A stretch of 64,000 nucleotides of DNA, taken from Corallococcus sp. AS-1-6. GTDB taxonomy: Bacteria; Myxococcota; Myxococcia; Myxococcales; Myxococcaceae. Shown here piece by piece: positions 24,794 to 32,632 of the stretch (position 1 is the stretch's first letter; each line of letters begins with the position of its first letter). Under the pieces are notes generated by a model. It searched no databases, was not told the DNA's origin, and saw only the letters and a list, made by a program, of their open reading frames with translations. The stretch spans positions 222,762-286,761 of the forward strand of contig NZ_JAIQDE010000012.1 of assembly GCF_020037015.1 (NCBI RefSeq), in the 5' to 3' direction. Made by a program: the position numbers and the translations under genes.

Positions 24794-25689
24794 GCGTGCT
24801 GGCGGATGAGCTCGGCCGCCGCGCGAACCCCGAGCTGCTGAAGGCCCGCGCGAAGGAGTTCGCGCTTGAGAAGAAGGAAGAGGTGACGGAGCACGCGAAG
24901 CAGCTCGCCGCGGAGAAGCGCGAGGAGCTGAAACAGCAGGCCCGCGAGAAGGTGCTCGACTGGAAATCCCACGCCAAGGAGAAGGCGATGCGCAAGACGT
25001 ATGAATGGACGGATGAGGCCACCCACACGCCAAGGGGGCTGGGGCTGCTGGGCGCGCTTCTGGGGGCCGGGGTCGGCTCCATGTTGATGAAGCGGGCGTT
25101 CCGCTCGCGCATCGAGGAGCGCGAATACCGGGTCCGCGAGTATGAGCGGATTCCGGTGGGCCCTGGCCGAGAGCGCGTCCCCCTGTACGAGGCCGAGCGC
25201 GAGTACTACGGCGCCTACGAAGCCGGCCGGGTCATCCCCGTCCCTGGATACACCACGCGCGAGGAGTCCAGCGGAGGCGAGGGCATGCACCTCAAGGACC
25301 GCGCGAGCGAGGCGCTGCACACGGCGAGGGAGACCGTGGGGAGCACCACGGAGAACGTGAAGGACCGGGTGAGCAGCGCCGCGGACACCGTGCGCGGCCG
25401 GGTCCACGACGCGGCGGACGCCATGCGAAGCCAGGCCTCGCACCTGCGTGAGCGCGTGCCGTCGCCCCAGGCGCTCCGGGGACGCACCTCGCAGTGGTAC
25501 GACCGGGCGCTCGAGGAGCAGCCCCTGGCGCTCGCGCTCGGCGCGGTGGCCCTGGGCATGCTGGCCGCGAGCCTGCTGCCGGTGACGGACAAGGAGCGCC
25601 AGCTCCCTCCCGGGCCCGAACCTTCGGGCCCGGGAGACAGGCACCCTGAAACATTGTCGCGTATCAGCGGACCTTTCCACACTCGCTAG
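24739..25689 (+). CDS. DUF3618-like membrane protein with LEA-like helical C-terminus
   Basis: 316 aa. Start MGEHDDALREIADARARMSV, then LADELGRRANPELL, matches the DUF3618 N-terminal helix; a Lys/Glu-rich coiled stretch follows (EEVTEHAKQLAAEKREELKQ), one short TM (~GLGLLGALLGAGVGSMLM), a Tyr/Arg/Glu-rich linker, a repetitive amphipathic part (VKDRVSSAADTVRGRVHDAA) and a second TM (~PLALALGAVALGMLAASLLP). AAGGAGG at 24725-24731 lies inside the holin gene and sets the start. The last ~25 codons contain a 14-bp hairpin. Envelope stress role is inferred from relatives. Confidence 0.75.
   Translation: MGEHDDALREIADARARMSVLADELGRRANPELLKARAKEFALEKKEEVTEHAKQLAAEKREELKQQAREKVLDWKSHAKEKAMRKTYEWTDEATHTPRGLGLLGALLGAGVGSMLMKRAFRSRIEEREYRVREYERIPVGPGRERVPLYEAEREYYGAYEAGRVIPVPGYTTREESSGGEGMHLKDRASEALHTARETVGSTTENVKDRVSSAADTVRGRVHDAADAMRSQASHLRERVPSPQALRGRTSQWYDRALEEQPLALALGAVALGMLAASLLPVTDKERQLPPGPEPSGPGDRHPETLSRISGPFHTR
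25607..25636. other. 14-bp perfect hairpin inside the 3' end of the DUF3618-like gene
   Basis: CTCCCGGGCCCGAA (25607-25620) and TTCGGGCCCGGGAG (25623-25636) pair perfectly around a 2-nt loop. It looks like a terminator stem but lies 53 nt before the annotated stop and has no T-run. It may terminate the operon or reflect a recent insertion that extended the ORF. Confidence 0.5.
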
Positions 25690-25824
25690 CTAGGTTCACT
25701 TAGCGATAATTTCTCGTTTTGTTGGATTGTACGATTCAAACCCTCTAAAACAGCGACAGTCCACCCGGTGGTCCCGCGGTGGGACCGGGAGCTGGGCTGA
25801 TCCACGCCAAGAGGGGCGACGAAC
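25690..25824 (+). promoter_or_regulatory. AT-rich leader upstream of M57 protease 1
   Basis: This 135-bp gap is markedly AT-richer than its surroundings, especially 25691-25745. It contains an imperfect inverted repeat, TTGGAT-N6-ATTCAA (25722-25739). It probably holds the promoter of the protease gene, but no consensus -35/-10 pair is convincing. Confidence 0.35.
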
Positions 25825-26592
25825 ATGTTCAAGAAGGCTGCTGTCGTCGTGGTGAGCTGTGGTGCGTTGCTGACGGCCTGCGGTGGCGCTCCGCAGAGCG
25901 AGAACGAGGAGATTGTCTCCAACCTCGTCGAGGCGGGCTTCCCGGCCAACGACATCATGGTCGTCGACAACGCGGTGTACGTGGGGCGTGACGCGCACGT
26001 GAGCCTGGAGGCCTCGCGGGAGATGCTCCAGGCCGACGCGCGGACCGCGGAGCAGTACCGGACGACGAACCTCATCGGCACCAGCGTGACGAAGATCTGC
26101 GTCGTTCCCACCAGCCAGTTCAACAGCTACAGCCGGCTCAGCGAGGGGCTCGACCTGGCCATCGAGAACTACAACAGCCAGGGGCTGCGCATCACCTTCG
26201 CGCGCGGGTCGGCGTCCGACTGCACCGCGACCATCTCCGCGAAGACCACGAGCGGCACCGGCGGCTCGGCCGGGTTCCCCAAGGGCGGCAAGCCCTACGG
26301 CACCATCAACATCGGCACCGGTCTGCAGAGCTACAGCGTGGACGTGAACGAGCACGTCATCACCCACGAACTGGGCCACACCATCGGCTTCCGCCACTCG
26401 GACTACTACGACCGCTCCATCAGTTGCGGCAGCGGTGGTGACGAGGGCGCGTCCAACGTGGGCGCCATCCACATCCCGGGAACGCCGACCACGGCCACGC
26501 GGGGCGGCTCGGTGATGAACTCCTGCTTCAGCTCGAACGAAAGCGGCGAGTGGAGCAGCTCCGACCGCACGGCGCTGGACTACCTCTACTGA
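25825..26592 (+). CDS. M57-family (HEIGH-type) metalloprotease lipoprotein, copy 1
   Basis: 255 aa. Lipoprotein signal with lipobox LTAC (Cys19). Conserved prodomain-like region 'EIVSNLVEAGFPANDIMVV' (~30-50), then the zinc protease signature HELGHTIGFRH (His181, Glu182, His185, His191) and 'GAIHIPGTPTTATRGGSVMN', whose Met forms the metzincin Met-turn (SVMNSC). Family M57 peptidases are abundant and secreted in myxobacteria, with predatory or developmental roles suspected. It is a clear paralogue of the gene at 39308 but lacks its C-terminal lectin domain. Confidence 0.92.
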   Translation: MFKKAAVVVVSCGALLTACGGAPQSENEEIVSNLVEAGFPANDIMVVDNAVYVGRDAHVSLEASREMLQADARTAEQYRTTNLIGTSVTKICVVPTSQFNSYSRLSEGLDLAIENYNSQGLRITFARGSASDCTATISAKTTSGTGGSAGFPKGGKPYGTINIGTGLQSYSVDVNEHVITHELGHTIGFRHSDYYDRSISCGSGGDEGASNVGAIHIPGTPTTATRGGSVMNSCFSSNESGEWSSSDRTALDYLY

Positions 26593-26663
26593 GCGTCGGC
26601 TCGCCGCGGGAACTTCACCCCGCGCGCGAGTGCATCGCGGCCCCAATCCAGGGATGCCTCCAC

Positions 26664-26690
26664 GCGTCCGCCCCGCCCCGGGGCGGACGC
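26664..26690. other. 12-bp perfect hairpin after M57 protease 1
   Basis: GCGTCCGCCCCG (26664-26675) pairs with CGGGGCGGACGC (26679-26690) across a 3-nt loop, 72 nt after the protease stop. No T-run follows. It may end transcription of the protease gene. It also marks the left edge of a coding remnant. Confidence 0.5.
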
Positions 26691-26871
26691 CTGGAAATCG
26701 GCGTCGGAGCACACGCTGCTGGGCAAGGCGCGTGAGTGCAACAGCAACCCGGGCTACCACATGGGCATCATCGAAGCAGGGCTGGCCCGGGCCGGCGCGA
26801 AGAACATCCGCGTGGAGCCGTTCGACTTCAACGGCTACGCGTGCTCCTACCGCGTGCGCTGGGACTCGTGA
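26691..26871 (+). pseudogene. Orphan C-terminal coding remnant
   Basis: From just after the hairpin to a TGA at 26869-26871 the frame reads WKSASEHTLLGKARECNSNP, then GYHMGIIEAGLARAGAKNI and RVEPFDFNGYACSYRVRWDS. Codon use is strongly GC3-biased and the peptide looks like a folded alpha/beta domain. There is no start codon or ribosome binding site of any credit. I read it as the 3' end of a gene lost by deletion. Parent family not recognised. Confidence 0.45.
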
Positions 26872-27027
26872 CCGCAAGATAAGACATCCCAGTCACACCA
26901 ACAGGAGGATGTGAGGGATTGGGAAAGGCTCTCAACAAAGCCTCCCTGACGAGTATCGCCGCCTCATCTTCGACGCGGACCGCTGACGCCGGATGTCAGA
27001 CCGCGTCTGTAGAAGGTCATCCCGACG

Positions 27028-27999
27028 ATGACCGACAAAATCACCTTTCCTGAACAAGCAGTATTTCAGGATCCGATCAAAACACCTGGGCGTCTTCGTC
27101 AGTCCATGGGGTCCGCGAAAGGAACCGCCCTGCTCTCCGCGGAGCGGCTTTCCTTCGCCTTCCCCCAGGGGGCGCCCGTGCTCCGCGAGGTCTCCCTTCA
27201 CTTGAAGGGGGGCGCGTCCGTGGGGCTGCTCGGCGCCAATGGCGCGGGCAAGACGACTTTGCTGGGGGCGATCACCGGCACCGTGCGCGGAACGACCGGC
27301 GGCTCGGTGCGGCTCGACGTGGGTGGGCTGCACGCCCGCCGCGCCATCGGGTTCGCGACGCAGGCCATCGCGCTCTATCCCGTGCTCACGGTGGAGGAGA
27401 ACGTCGGGCACCTGGCCCGGCTGTTGTTGGGGCGCGGCGAAGCCAAGGCCGCCATCGCGCGGACCCTGGAGGAGTTCGCGCTGGGTCCCATTGCCCGCAC
27501 GCGCGTGCATCACCTGTCGGGTGGGCAGCGGCGGCTCGTGCACCTGGCCGCGAGCTTCGTCCATGCGCCCCCCATCCGGTTGCTGGATGAGCCCACCGTC
27601 GCGCTCGACTTCGAGGCCCGCCAACTGGTGGTCCGCCGGGTGCGCGCATGGCGTGAAGAGGGCGCCGCGGTGCTCGTCACCGCGCACTACCCCGAGGACA
27701 TCGAGGAGCTGTCCACGGAGCTGGTGCTGCTGCGGGACGGGAAGACCCGCGACCTGGGGGAGCTGGGCACCGTGCTGTCGAACCAGACGCGCACGCTGTC
27801 GCTGCGTGGCGCGCGTCCCGATGCTTCGTGGGAGCTCACGCTCGCCACCAGCAGCCTGGAGGAGGTCCGCTCGAAGCTGGGCGAGGTCCCCTCCGATGTC
27901 CACCTGTCCGAGCTGCGCCTGTCCGGCAACCGGCTCCGCGACATCCTGCTGAGGGACCCATCCCTGAGCGCCTTCGCTCGGGAGTCGGAAGGGCCATGA
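27028..27999 (+). CDS. ABC exporter ATP-binding protein of the phosphoramidate cluster
   Basis: 323 aa. Nucleotide-binding domain with Walker A GANGAGKTT, Q-loop 'IGFATQAIALYP', signature LSGGQRRLVHLAAS, Walker B 'PIRLLDEPT' and switch His in VTAHYPED: the ABC-2 drug/polysaccharide exporter type. A C-terminal ~70-residue extension follows. GAAGG at 27012-27016 supports the start; MGSAKG at 27106 is an alternative. It is the first gene of a tightly overlapping operon and pairs with the permease that starts within its stop codon. Product export or self-protection is inferred. Confidence 0.9.
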   Translation: MTDKITFPEQAVFQDPIKTPGRLRQSMGSAKGTALLSAERLSFAFPQGAPVLREVSLHLKGGASVGLLGANGAGKTTLLGAITGTVRGTTGGSVRLDVGGLHARRAIGFATQAIALYPVLTVEENVGHLARLLLGRGEAKAAIARTLEEFALGPIARTRVHHLSGGQRRLVHLAASFVHAPPIRLLDEPTVALDFEARQLVVRRVRAWREEGAAVLVTAHYPEDIEELSTELVLLRDGKTRDLGELGTVLSNQTRTLSLRGARPDASWELTLATSSLEEVRSKLGEVPSDVHLSELRLSGNRLRDILLRDPSLSAFARESEGP

Positions 28000-28805
28000 A
28001 TCAAGACATCGCTTCCAGTGCCCCCTCCGCGCCCAGCGGCGTGGCGGGTTTTGTCAACGAGGTGCGCTGCTACGCGCTGACGGAGTGGCGGGTGCTCGCT
28101 CGCGAGCGCACCGCCATGGTGTTCATCTTCATCCTGCCCGCCGTGCTCTCCGCCATCCTGGGACCCGGTGTGTCGGGGCTCGACGCGGCCCCGGGCGCCA
28201 TGGGCCGGGCCACCATCGGCTTCGCGGTGATGTTCAGCTACATGGTGGTGACCTACTCCGGTCACGCGTTCTACCGGGACTTCTGGTACCACACCCACGG
28301 CAGGCAGGCGCTGATCCGCCCCTCCCGGCTCGCGTTCGCCATGGGCAAGGTGCTGCCCGCTTGCGCGATGTCGTTCGTGCAACTGCTGCTCTTCACGGGC
28401 TTCGCGGCGGCGTTCCTGGGACTGCCGCTGAACGGCAACGTCCTCCAGGTGGCCCTCACCGGCGCGGCGCTGGTGACGAGCGGCTCCGCCCTGGGCTTCC
28501 TCCTCTTCGCCATCACGCGCAGCACCGCCACGCTCTCCAACCTCTCCTACCTGGTGCTGGTGACGTTCAGCGCGGTGGGTGGCGCCATCGTCGCCACCGA
28601 AGCCCTGCCAGGTTGGTCTCGCACGCTCGGCTACGCCACGCCGCACTACTGGGCCCTGCGTGCGCTCAACGAAGCCACCTTCGGCCCGGGCCGCTGGAGC
28701 GTCGTGCTCCAGAGCACCGCCGTCATCCTCACCTTCACCGTTGTCTGCGCGACCGCCGCGAGCCTGGCGTTCGACTTCCGGGATGCAAAACATGACACGA
28801 CCTGA
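27996..28805 (+). CDS. ABC-2 type permease
   Basis: 269 aa with about six TM segments (first 'TAMVFIFILPAVLSAILG') and the ABC-2 permease tail 'LSNLSYLVLVTFSAVGGAIV', 'LPGWSRTLGYATPHYWALRAL', where the P..W..A/.. pattern near TM5-6 is typical. Starts by ATGA overlap with the ATPase gene and overlaps the oxoamine synthase gene by 14 nt. Forms a homodimeric channel with the ATPase. Probably exports the cluster's product or precursor. Confidence 0.9.
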   Translation: MNQDIASSAPSAPSGVAGFVNEVRCYALTEWRVLARERTAMVFIFILPAVLSAILGPGVSGLDAAPGAMGRATIGFAVMFSYMVVTYSGHAFYRDFWYHTHGRQALIRPSRLAFAMGKVLPACAMSFVQLLLFTGFAAAFLGLPLNGNVLQVALTGAALVTSGSALGFLLFAITRSTATLSNLSYLVLVTFSAVGGAIVATEALPGWSRTLGYATPHYWALRALNEATFGPGRWSVVLQSTAVILTFTVVCATAASLAFDFRDAKHDTT

Positions 28806-30039
28806 ACAAGACACCGCGGGCCCTCGGGCGCCCGTCATCCAACGGCTGCTCGCGGATCCGCGCGTCGCGCAGGCCCGCCTGGGCAAGCGCATTGGCCGCC
28901 TCCCCTACTTCACGCGGGTGGAGTCGGCCACCGGCCCCATCACCCGCATGGAGGGCCGGGACATCCTCAACTTCGGCTCCAACAACTACCTGGGCCTCGC
29001 GAACGACCCTCGCGTCATCGCCGCCGCGCAGGAGGCCTCCGCCCGCTGGGGCGCGGGCGTGACGGGCTCGCGCCTGCTCAACGGCAACCTGGCGCTCCAC
29101 GAGGAGCTGGAGGACGCCCTGCGGCGCTTCTATGGCCGCACCGGCGCGATGGTGTTCTCCACCGGCTACGGCGCCAACCTGGGCCTGATGAGCTCGCTGC
29201 TGGGCCGCAATGACCGCGCCTGGGTGGACGAGGAGATGCACGCCTCCGTCCTGGACGGCGTGTGGCTGGCGCGCGCGACCATGAAGCGCTTCGGCCACAA
29301 CGACCCGGAGCACCTGCGGGCCCAGGCGAAGGAGGACACCGCCTCCGGACTCTGTGTCGTGGAGGGCGTCTACTCCATGCGCGGAGACCGGGCCCCGCTG
29401 CGCCGGTTCCTGGAGGTGTGCCGCGAGACGCGGCTCGCGCTCGTCGTGGACGAGGCGCACGGCCTGGGCACGGTGGGCGCGCGCGGCCTTGGCACCGTGG
29501 AGGAGGACGGCGTCGTCCAGGACGCGGACTTCATCACCATCACCTTCTCCAAGAGCCTGGGCTCCTGCGGTGGCGCCATCATCGGAGACAAGGCGCAGAT
29601 TGAGGCGCTGCGCGTCCTCACGCGGCCCTTCCTCTTCACCGCCGCCAACACGCCGGCCTCCGTGGCCGCGGCGCTGGCCGCCCTGCGCATCCTCCATGAG
29701 GACCCGGGGCTGGTGGCCCAACTGAAGGAGCGGGTGCGCTCGCTGCGCGAGGCGCTGGTGGAGCGCGGGCTGCGGCCCATCCCGTCCGACGGTCCCATCG
29801 TCAGCGTGGAGGTGGGCGCGGACTTCGACACGCTCCAGGCATGGAGGCTGCTGTGGAACCGGGGCATCTACGCCAACCCGGTCATCCACCCGGCCGTCCC
29901 CGCGGGCCACGGCCTGCTGCGCCTGAGCGTGATGCGGACGCATGAGGAGCAGATGGTGCGCACCGTCGCGGACGCGTGCGCGGACGTTTTCTCGGACTTG
30001 CAGTTGTCCCATGAGGGACGCGGGAAGGTGGCATCATGA
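28792..30039 (+). CDS. Alpha-oxoamine synthase (PLP-dependent, BioF/KBL/SPT type)
   Basis: 415 aa. Fold-type I PLP enzyme of the alpha-oxoamine synthase family: 'LNFGSNNYLGLANDPRVIAA', 'WGAGVTGSRLLNGNLALHEE', VVDEAHGLGTVGARGLG (Asp and His of the PLP pocket) and ITFSKSLGSCGGAI with the Schiff-base Lys254. These enzymes join an amino acid to an acyl-CoA or acyl-ACP with loss of CO2, making alpha-aminoketones (as in biotin, sphingolipid or prodigiosin-type pathways). No biotin genes are near, so secondary metabolism is more likely. Co-transcribed with the exporter upstream and the nucleotidyltransferase downstream (ATGA overlap). Confidence 0.9.
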   Translation: MTRPEQDTAGPRAPVIQRLLADPRVAQARLGKRIGRLPYFTRVESATGPITRMEGRDILNFGSNNYLGLANDPRVIAAAQEASARWGAGVTGSRLLNGNLALHEELEDALRRFYGRTGAMVFSTGYGANLGLMSSLLGRNDRAWVDEEMHASVLDGVWLARATMKRFGHNDPEHLRAQAKEDTASGLCVVEGVYSMRGDRAPLRRFLEVCRETRLALVVDEAHGLGTVGARGLGTVEEDGVVQDADFITITFSKSLGSCGGAIIGDKAQIEALRVLTRPFLFTAANTPASVAAALAALRILHEDPGLVAQLKERVRSLREALVERGLRPIPSDGPIVSVEVGADFDTLQAWRLLWNRGIYANPVIHPAVPAGHGLLRLSVMRTHEEQMVRTVADACADVFSDLQLSHEGRGKVAS

Positions 30040-30947
30040 AGCGCACGCATCAGCTCTCCAGTGGTCAACCGCTCACCCTGCAGACGCTTCGCGCCCACGG
30101 CGTGGACGTCGAGCGCATCCTGTCGGAGCTGGTCAGCGACCCCGCCTCGTGCGGCGTGCTGCTGACGGGCTCGCTCGCGGCCGGCAACGGCACGCCCAGC
30201 TCGGACGTGGACCTGATGGTGCTGGTCCCGCACCGCACGTCGCTCATCTCCACGAAGGAAGGGGTGCGCTTCAAGAACAGCCGCTTCAGCGAGGCGCTCC
30301 AGTACTGCGACGGCATCGAGGTCAACATCGAGCTGGCGGAGCGCGGCCGCGTCGCGGAGATCATGACGTGGATGACGGCCATCGCGCCGGCGCTCTACAA
30401 GCCGTCCGAGCTGAAGTTCATCCCCATCATCGACGGCCCCGAGCTGCGCTTCCTGCACCGGCTGCGCGCGGGCTTGCCGCTGATGAACCCGAGCCTGGTG
30501 GCGAGCTGGCGGGACGAGTTCCTGGTGGAGCTGCTGCCCACCTACCTCACCGTGCGGCACTTCATGGAGGTCCACGAGTACCTGGAGGACGCCATCAGCC
30601 ACCGCGCCGTCAGCGAGGAGTCCAGCCGGCACGTGGCGCGCATCGCGGTGGAGGAGGCGCTGGTCTCCATCCTCGCGTCCCTGGGGGTGACGAGCGCGGC
30701 GCGCAAGTGGCTGCTCATCGAGTCGCGCAAGGCGATGGCCACCGCGGGCGAGGTGGACCGGGGCCTGCTCGAGGAAGGGCTCCAGTTGCACGCGGACTGC
30801 GCGACGGGCCCGCTGGGCGGATGCCTCACGCGCATCGAGGCGCTCCACCAGCGCATGGCCCAACGCATGTCGGCGGAGCCGGAGCTGGCGCGCGCGGTGG
30901 AGTTCCTCCAGGGCAGCATCGACTACGTCCTCGAGCATCAGGGATGA
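30036..30947 (+). CDS. Nucleotidyltransferase-fold protein
   Basis: 303 aa. A pol-beta-type nucleotidyltransferase motif is seen at ~42-63: LLTGSLAAGNGTPSSDVDLM, i.e. GS...D-V-D with the two metal-binding Asp residues, then a strand 'GIEVNIELAERG' that could supply the third acid. The C-terminal half (~140-300) is helical, like the substrate-binding domains of aminoglycoside nucleotidyltransferases. It would transfer a nucleotide to a small molecule or protein; substrate unknown. Start and stop both in ATGA overlaps, so part of the operon. Confidence 0.8.
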   Translation: MKRTHQLSSGQPLTLQTLRAHGVDVERILSELVSDPASCGVLLTGSLAAGNGTPSSDVDLMVLVPHRTSLISTKEGVRFKNSRFSEALQYCDGIEVNIELAERGRVAEIMTWMTAIAPALYKPSELKFIPIIDGPELRFLHRLRAGLPLMNPSLVASWRDEFLVELLPTYLTVRHFMEVHEYLEDAISHRAVSEESSRHVARIAVEEALVSILASLGVTSAARKWLLIESRKAMATAGEVDRGLLEEGLQLHADCATGPLGGCLTRIEALHQRMAQRMSAEPELARAVEFLQGSIDYVLEHQG

Positions 30948-32632
30948 ACACCTCCGGAGACACGGCCCACCCTGCCCGCGCCACCGCAAAGGCGCGGCTG
31001 GGGGACGCGCTGGGACAGCTCTATGGGGCGGAGCGCGCGGAGGCGCTCGTCCGGGAACTGTTCTCGGCGGCGGAGGGCGTCCGCGCTCGCCCGCGGCCCG
31101 GGCGCGCGGCGGTGGACGCGCGGCCCGCGGTCATCGCCGTGTATCCGGACCACGTGCTTGACGGGGGCATGGCTCCGCTCGCGGCGCTGCGGCGCTTCCT
31201 CCTCGAGGAAGTGGGCGGCGTGGGGCCGGCGCTGCTGCACGTGCTCCCGCCCTATGTGTCGGACGGGGATGACGGCTTCGCGGTGGTGGACCACCGGGCC
31301 GTGCATCCCCGCCTGGGGACCTGGGAGGACCTGGAGCGGCTGTCGGAGGTGAGCGGCGGGCTGATGCTCGACCTGGTGATGAACCACGTGTCCACGTCGC
31401 ACCCGGCGTTCCGGGACGTGCTGCGCGGGGAGGGACGGCCCGGGGACTTCCACCTCTTCTCCGAGCCTCGGGCCATCGAATGGGGCACGCGGGTGCGGAC
31501 CTCCTCCGTCCTCCAGCGCTTCGGCTCGGTCTGGGCGTGGTGCACGTACGGACGGGCCCAGGTGGACCTGAACCACGGCTCGCCGGATGTCTTCCTCTCC
31601 ATGGCGGGGACCCTGCTGCGGCTGGTGGAGGCGGGCGCGCGCGTCGTGCGCCTGGATGCCATTCCCCACGTGTGGAAGCGCGTTCCCGGAGGGCCGCACC
31701 AGCCGGAGGCCAGGCTGCTGGTGCGCGCGCTGCGCGCCGTGACCGACCTGGTGGATCCGTCCGTGCGCCTGCTCGCGGAGACGGACCACCGCACGGGAGA
31801 GCGGTGCTACCTGGGAGAAGCACTCGCGCAGCACGACAATCACCTCGCGGTGCCGCTGCTCGTCTTCGCGGCGGCGCTCGCGGGCGAGGGCGGTCCGCTG
31901 GTGGACTGGGTGAACGCGTCCGCGTCGGATGCTCACGGCCGTGACGGCTACGCGTTCCTCCAGACGCATGACGGCGTGCACCTGCGTCCCATGGACCCAC
32001 CGCTGGATGCCCCCACCCTGCGGCGGGTGATGGAGCGGATGGAGCACGCCGGGGTCCGGGTGTCCCACGCGGACGTGGGGGGCGAACCCCGGCCGTACGA
32101 GCTCAACAGCTCCCTGCATCGCATCTTCTCCACGGAGGCGGGGCTCGACGTCGAGCGCTACCTGGCCGCGCACGCGCTGCTCTTCGCGCTCCCCGCCACG
32201 CCCTGTCTCTACTTCCCCACGCTGTTCGGACTCCCGGACGCGGTGGGCGTCGAGCCGTCCAATCCCCGCGCGGCGAACCGTCACCGCTACGCGGAGGGAG
32301 CCCTGCGCGCGTGGATCCGTCAGCCGGTGCACGCGCGCATCCTGAAGGCCCTGCTGGGCCTCATCCGCCTGCGCGACCAGACGCCCGCGCTGCGGGAGGA
32401 CAGCGGCTGCGAGGCGCGGCTGCCAGCCCCCCAGGTCCTGCACCTGGCGCGAAGCCATGGCCGTCAGCCCCTGCATGTGTTGGTGAACTTCGGCGCGGAG
32501 CCCGTGTCCGTCTCCGTGCCGCCGCGGAAGTGGAAGGACCTGCTCGGCGGGCGTGAGGGCCAGGGGGACGTCCTGCTCGCGCCCTCCGAAGCGCTGTGGC
32601 TCGTGGCAGCCGGGAGTGGAGACCTCACATGA
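30944..32632 (+). CDS. GH13 subfamily 18-like (sucrose-phosphorylase-type) protein
   Basis: 562 aa. An alpha-amylase-superfamily barrel resembling the GH13_18 phosphorylases: 'DGDDGFAVVDHRAVHPRLGTW', LMLDLVMNHVS, 'AQVDLNHGSPDVFLSMAG', nucleophile Asp238 in RLDAIPHVW, acid/base Glu279 in LLAETDHR and Asp343 in THDGVHLRP. All three catalytic residues are present, so it is likely active. The subfamily phosphorolyses sucrose, glucosylglycerate or related compounds to glucose-1-phosphate, and some members transglycosylate. An N-terminal extension of ~65 residues is unusual. A role in glycosylating or supplying sugar for the cluster product is inferred. ATGA overlaps at both ends. Confidence 0.85.
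   Translation: MNTSGDTAHPARATAKARLGDALGQLYGAERAEALVRELFSAAEGVRARPRPGRAAVDARPAVIAVYPDHVLDGGMAPLAALRRFLLEEVGGVGPALLHVLPPYVSDGDDGFAVVDHRAVHPRLGTWEDLERLSEVSGGLMLDLVMNHVSTSHPAFRDVLRGEGRPGDFHLFSEPRAIEWGTRVRTSSVLQRFGSVWAWCTYGRAQVDLNHGSPDVFLSMAGTLLRLVEAGARVVRLDAIPHVWKRVPGGPHQPEARLLVRALRAVTDLVDPSVRLLAETDHRTGERCYLGEALAQHDNHLAVPLLVFAAALAGEGGPLVDWVNASASDAHGRDGYAFLQTHDGVHLRPMDPPLDAPTLRRVMERMEHAGVRVSHADVGGEPRPYELNSSLHRIFSTEAGLDVERYLAAHALLFALPATPCLYFPTLFGLPDAVGVEPSNPRAANRHRYAEGALRAWIRQPVHARILKALLGLIRLRDQTPALREDSGCEARLPAPQVLHLARSHGRQPLHVLVNFGAEPVSVSVPPRKWKDLLGGREGQGDVLLAPSEALWLVAAGSGDLT

Noticed and set aside
28792..30039. Biotin gene bioF
   Set aside because: No bioA, bioB or bioD nearby; it is embedded in an exporter/nucleotidyltransferase operon, so only the broader oxoamine synthase family is claimed.
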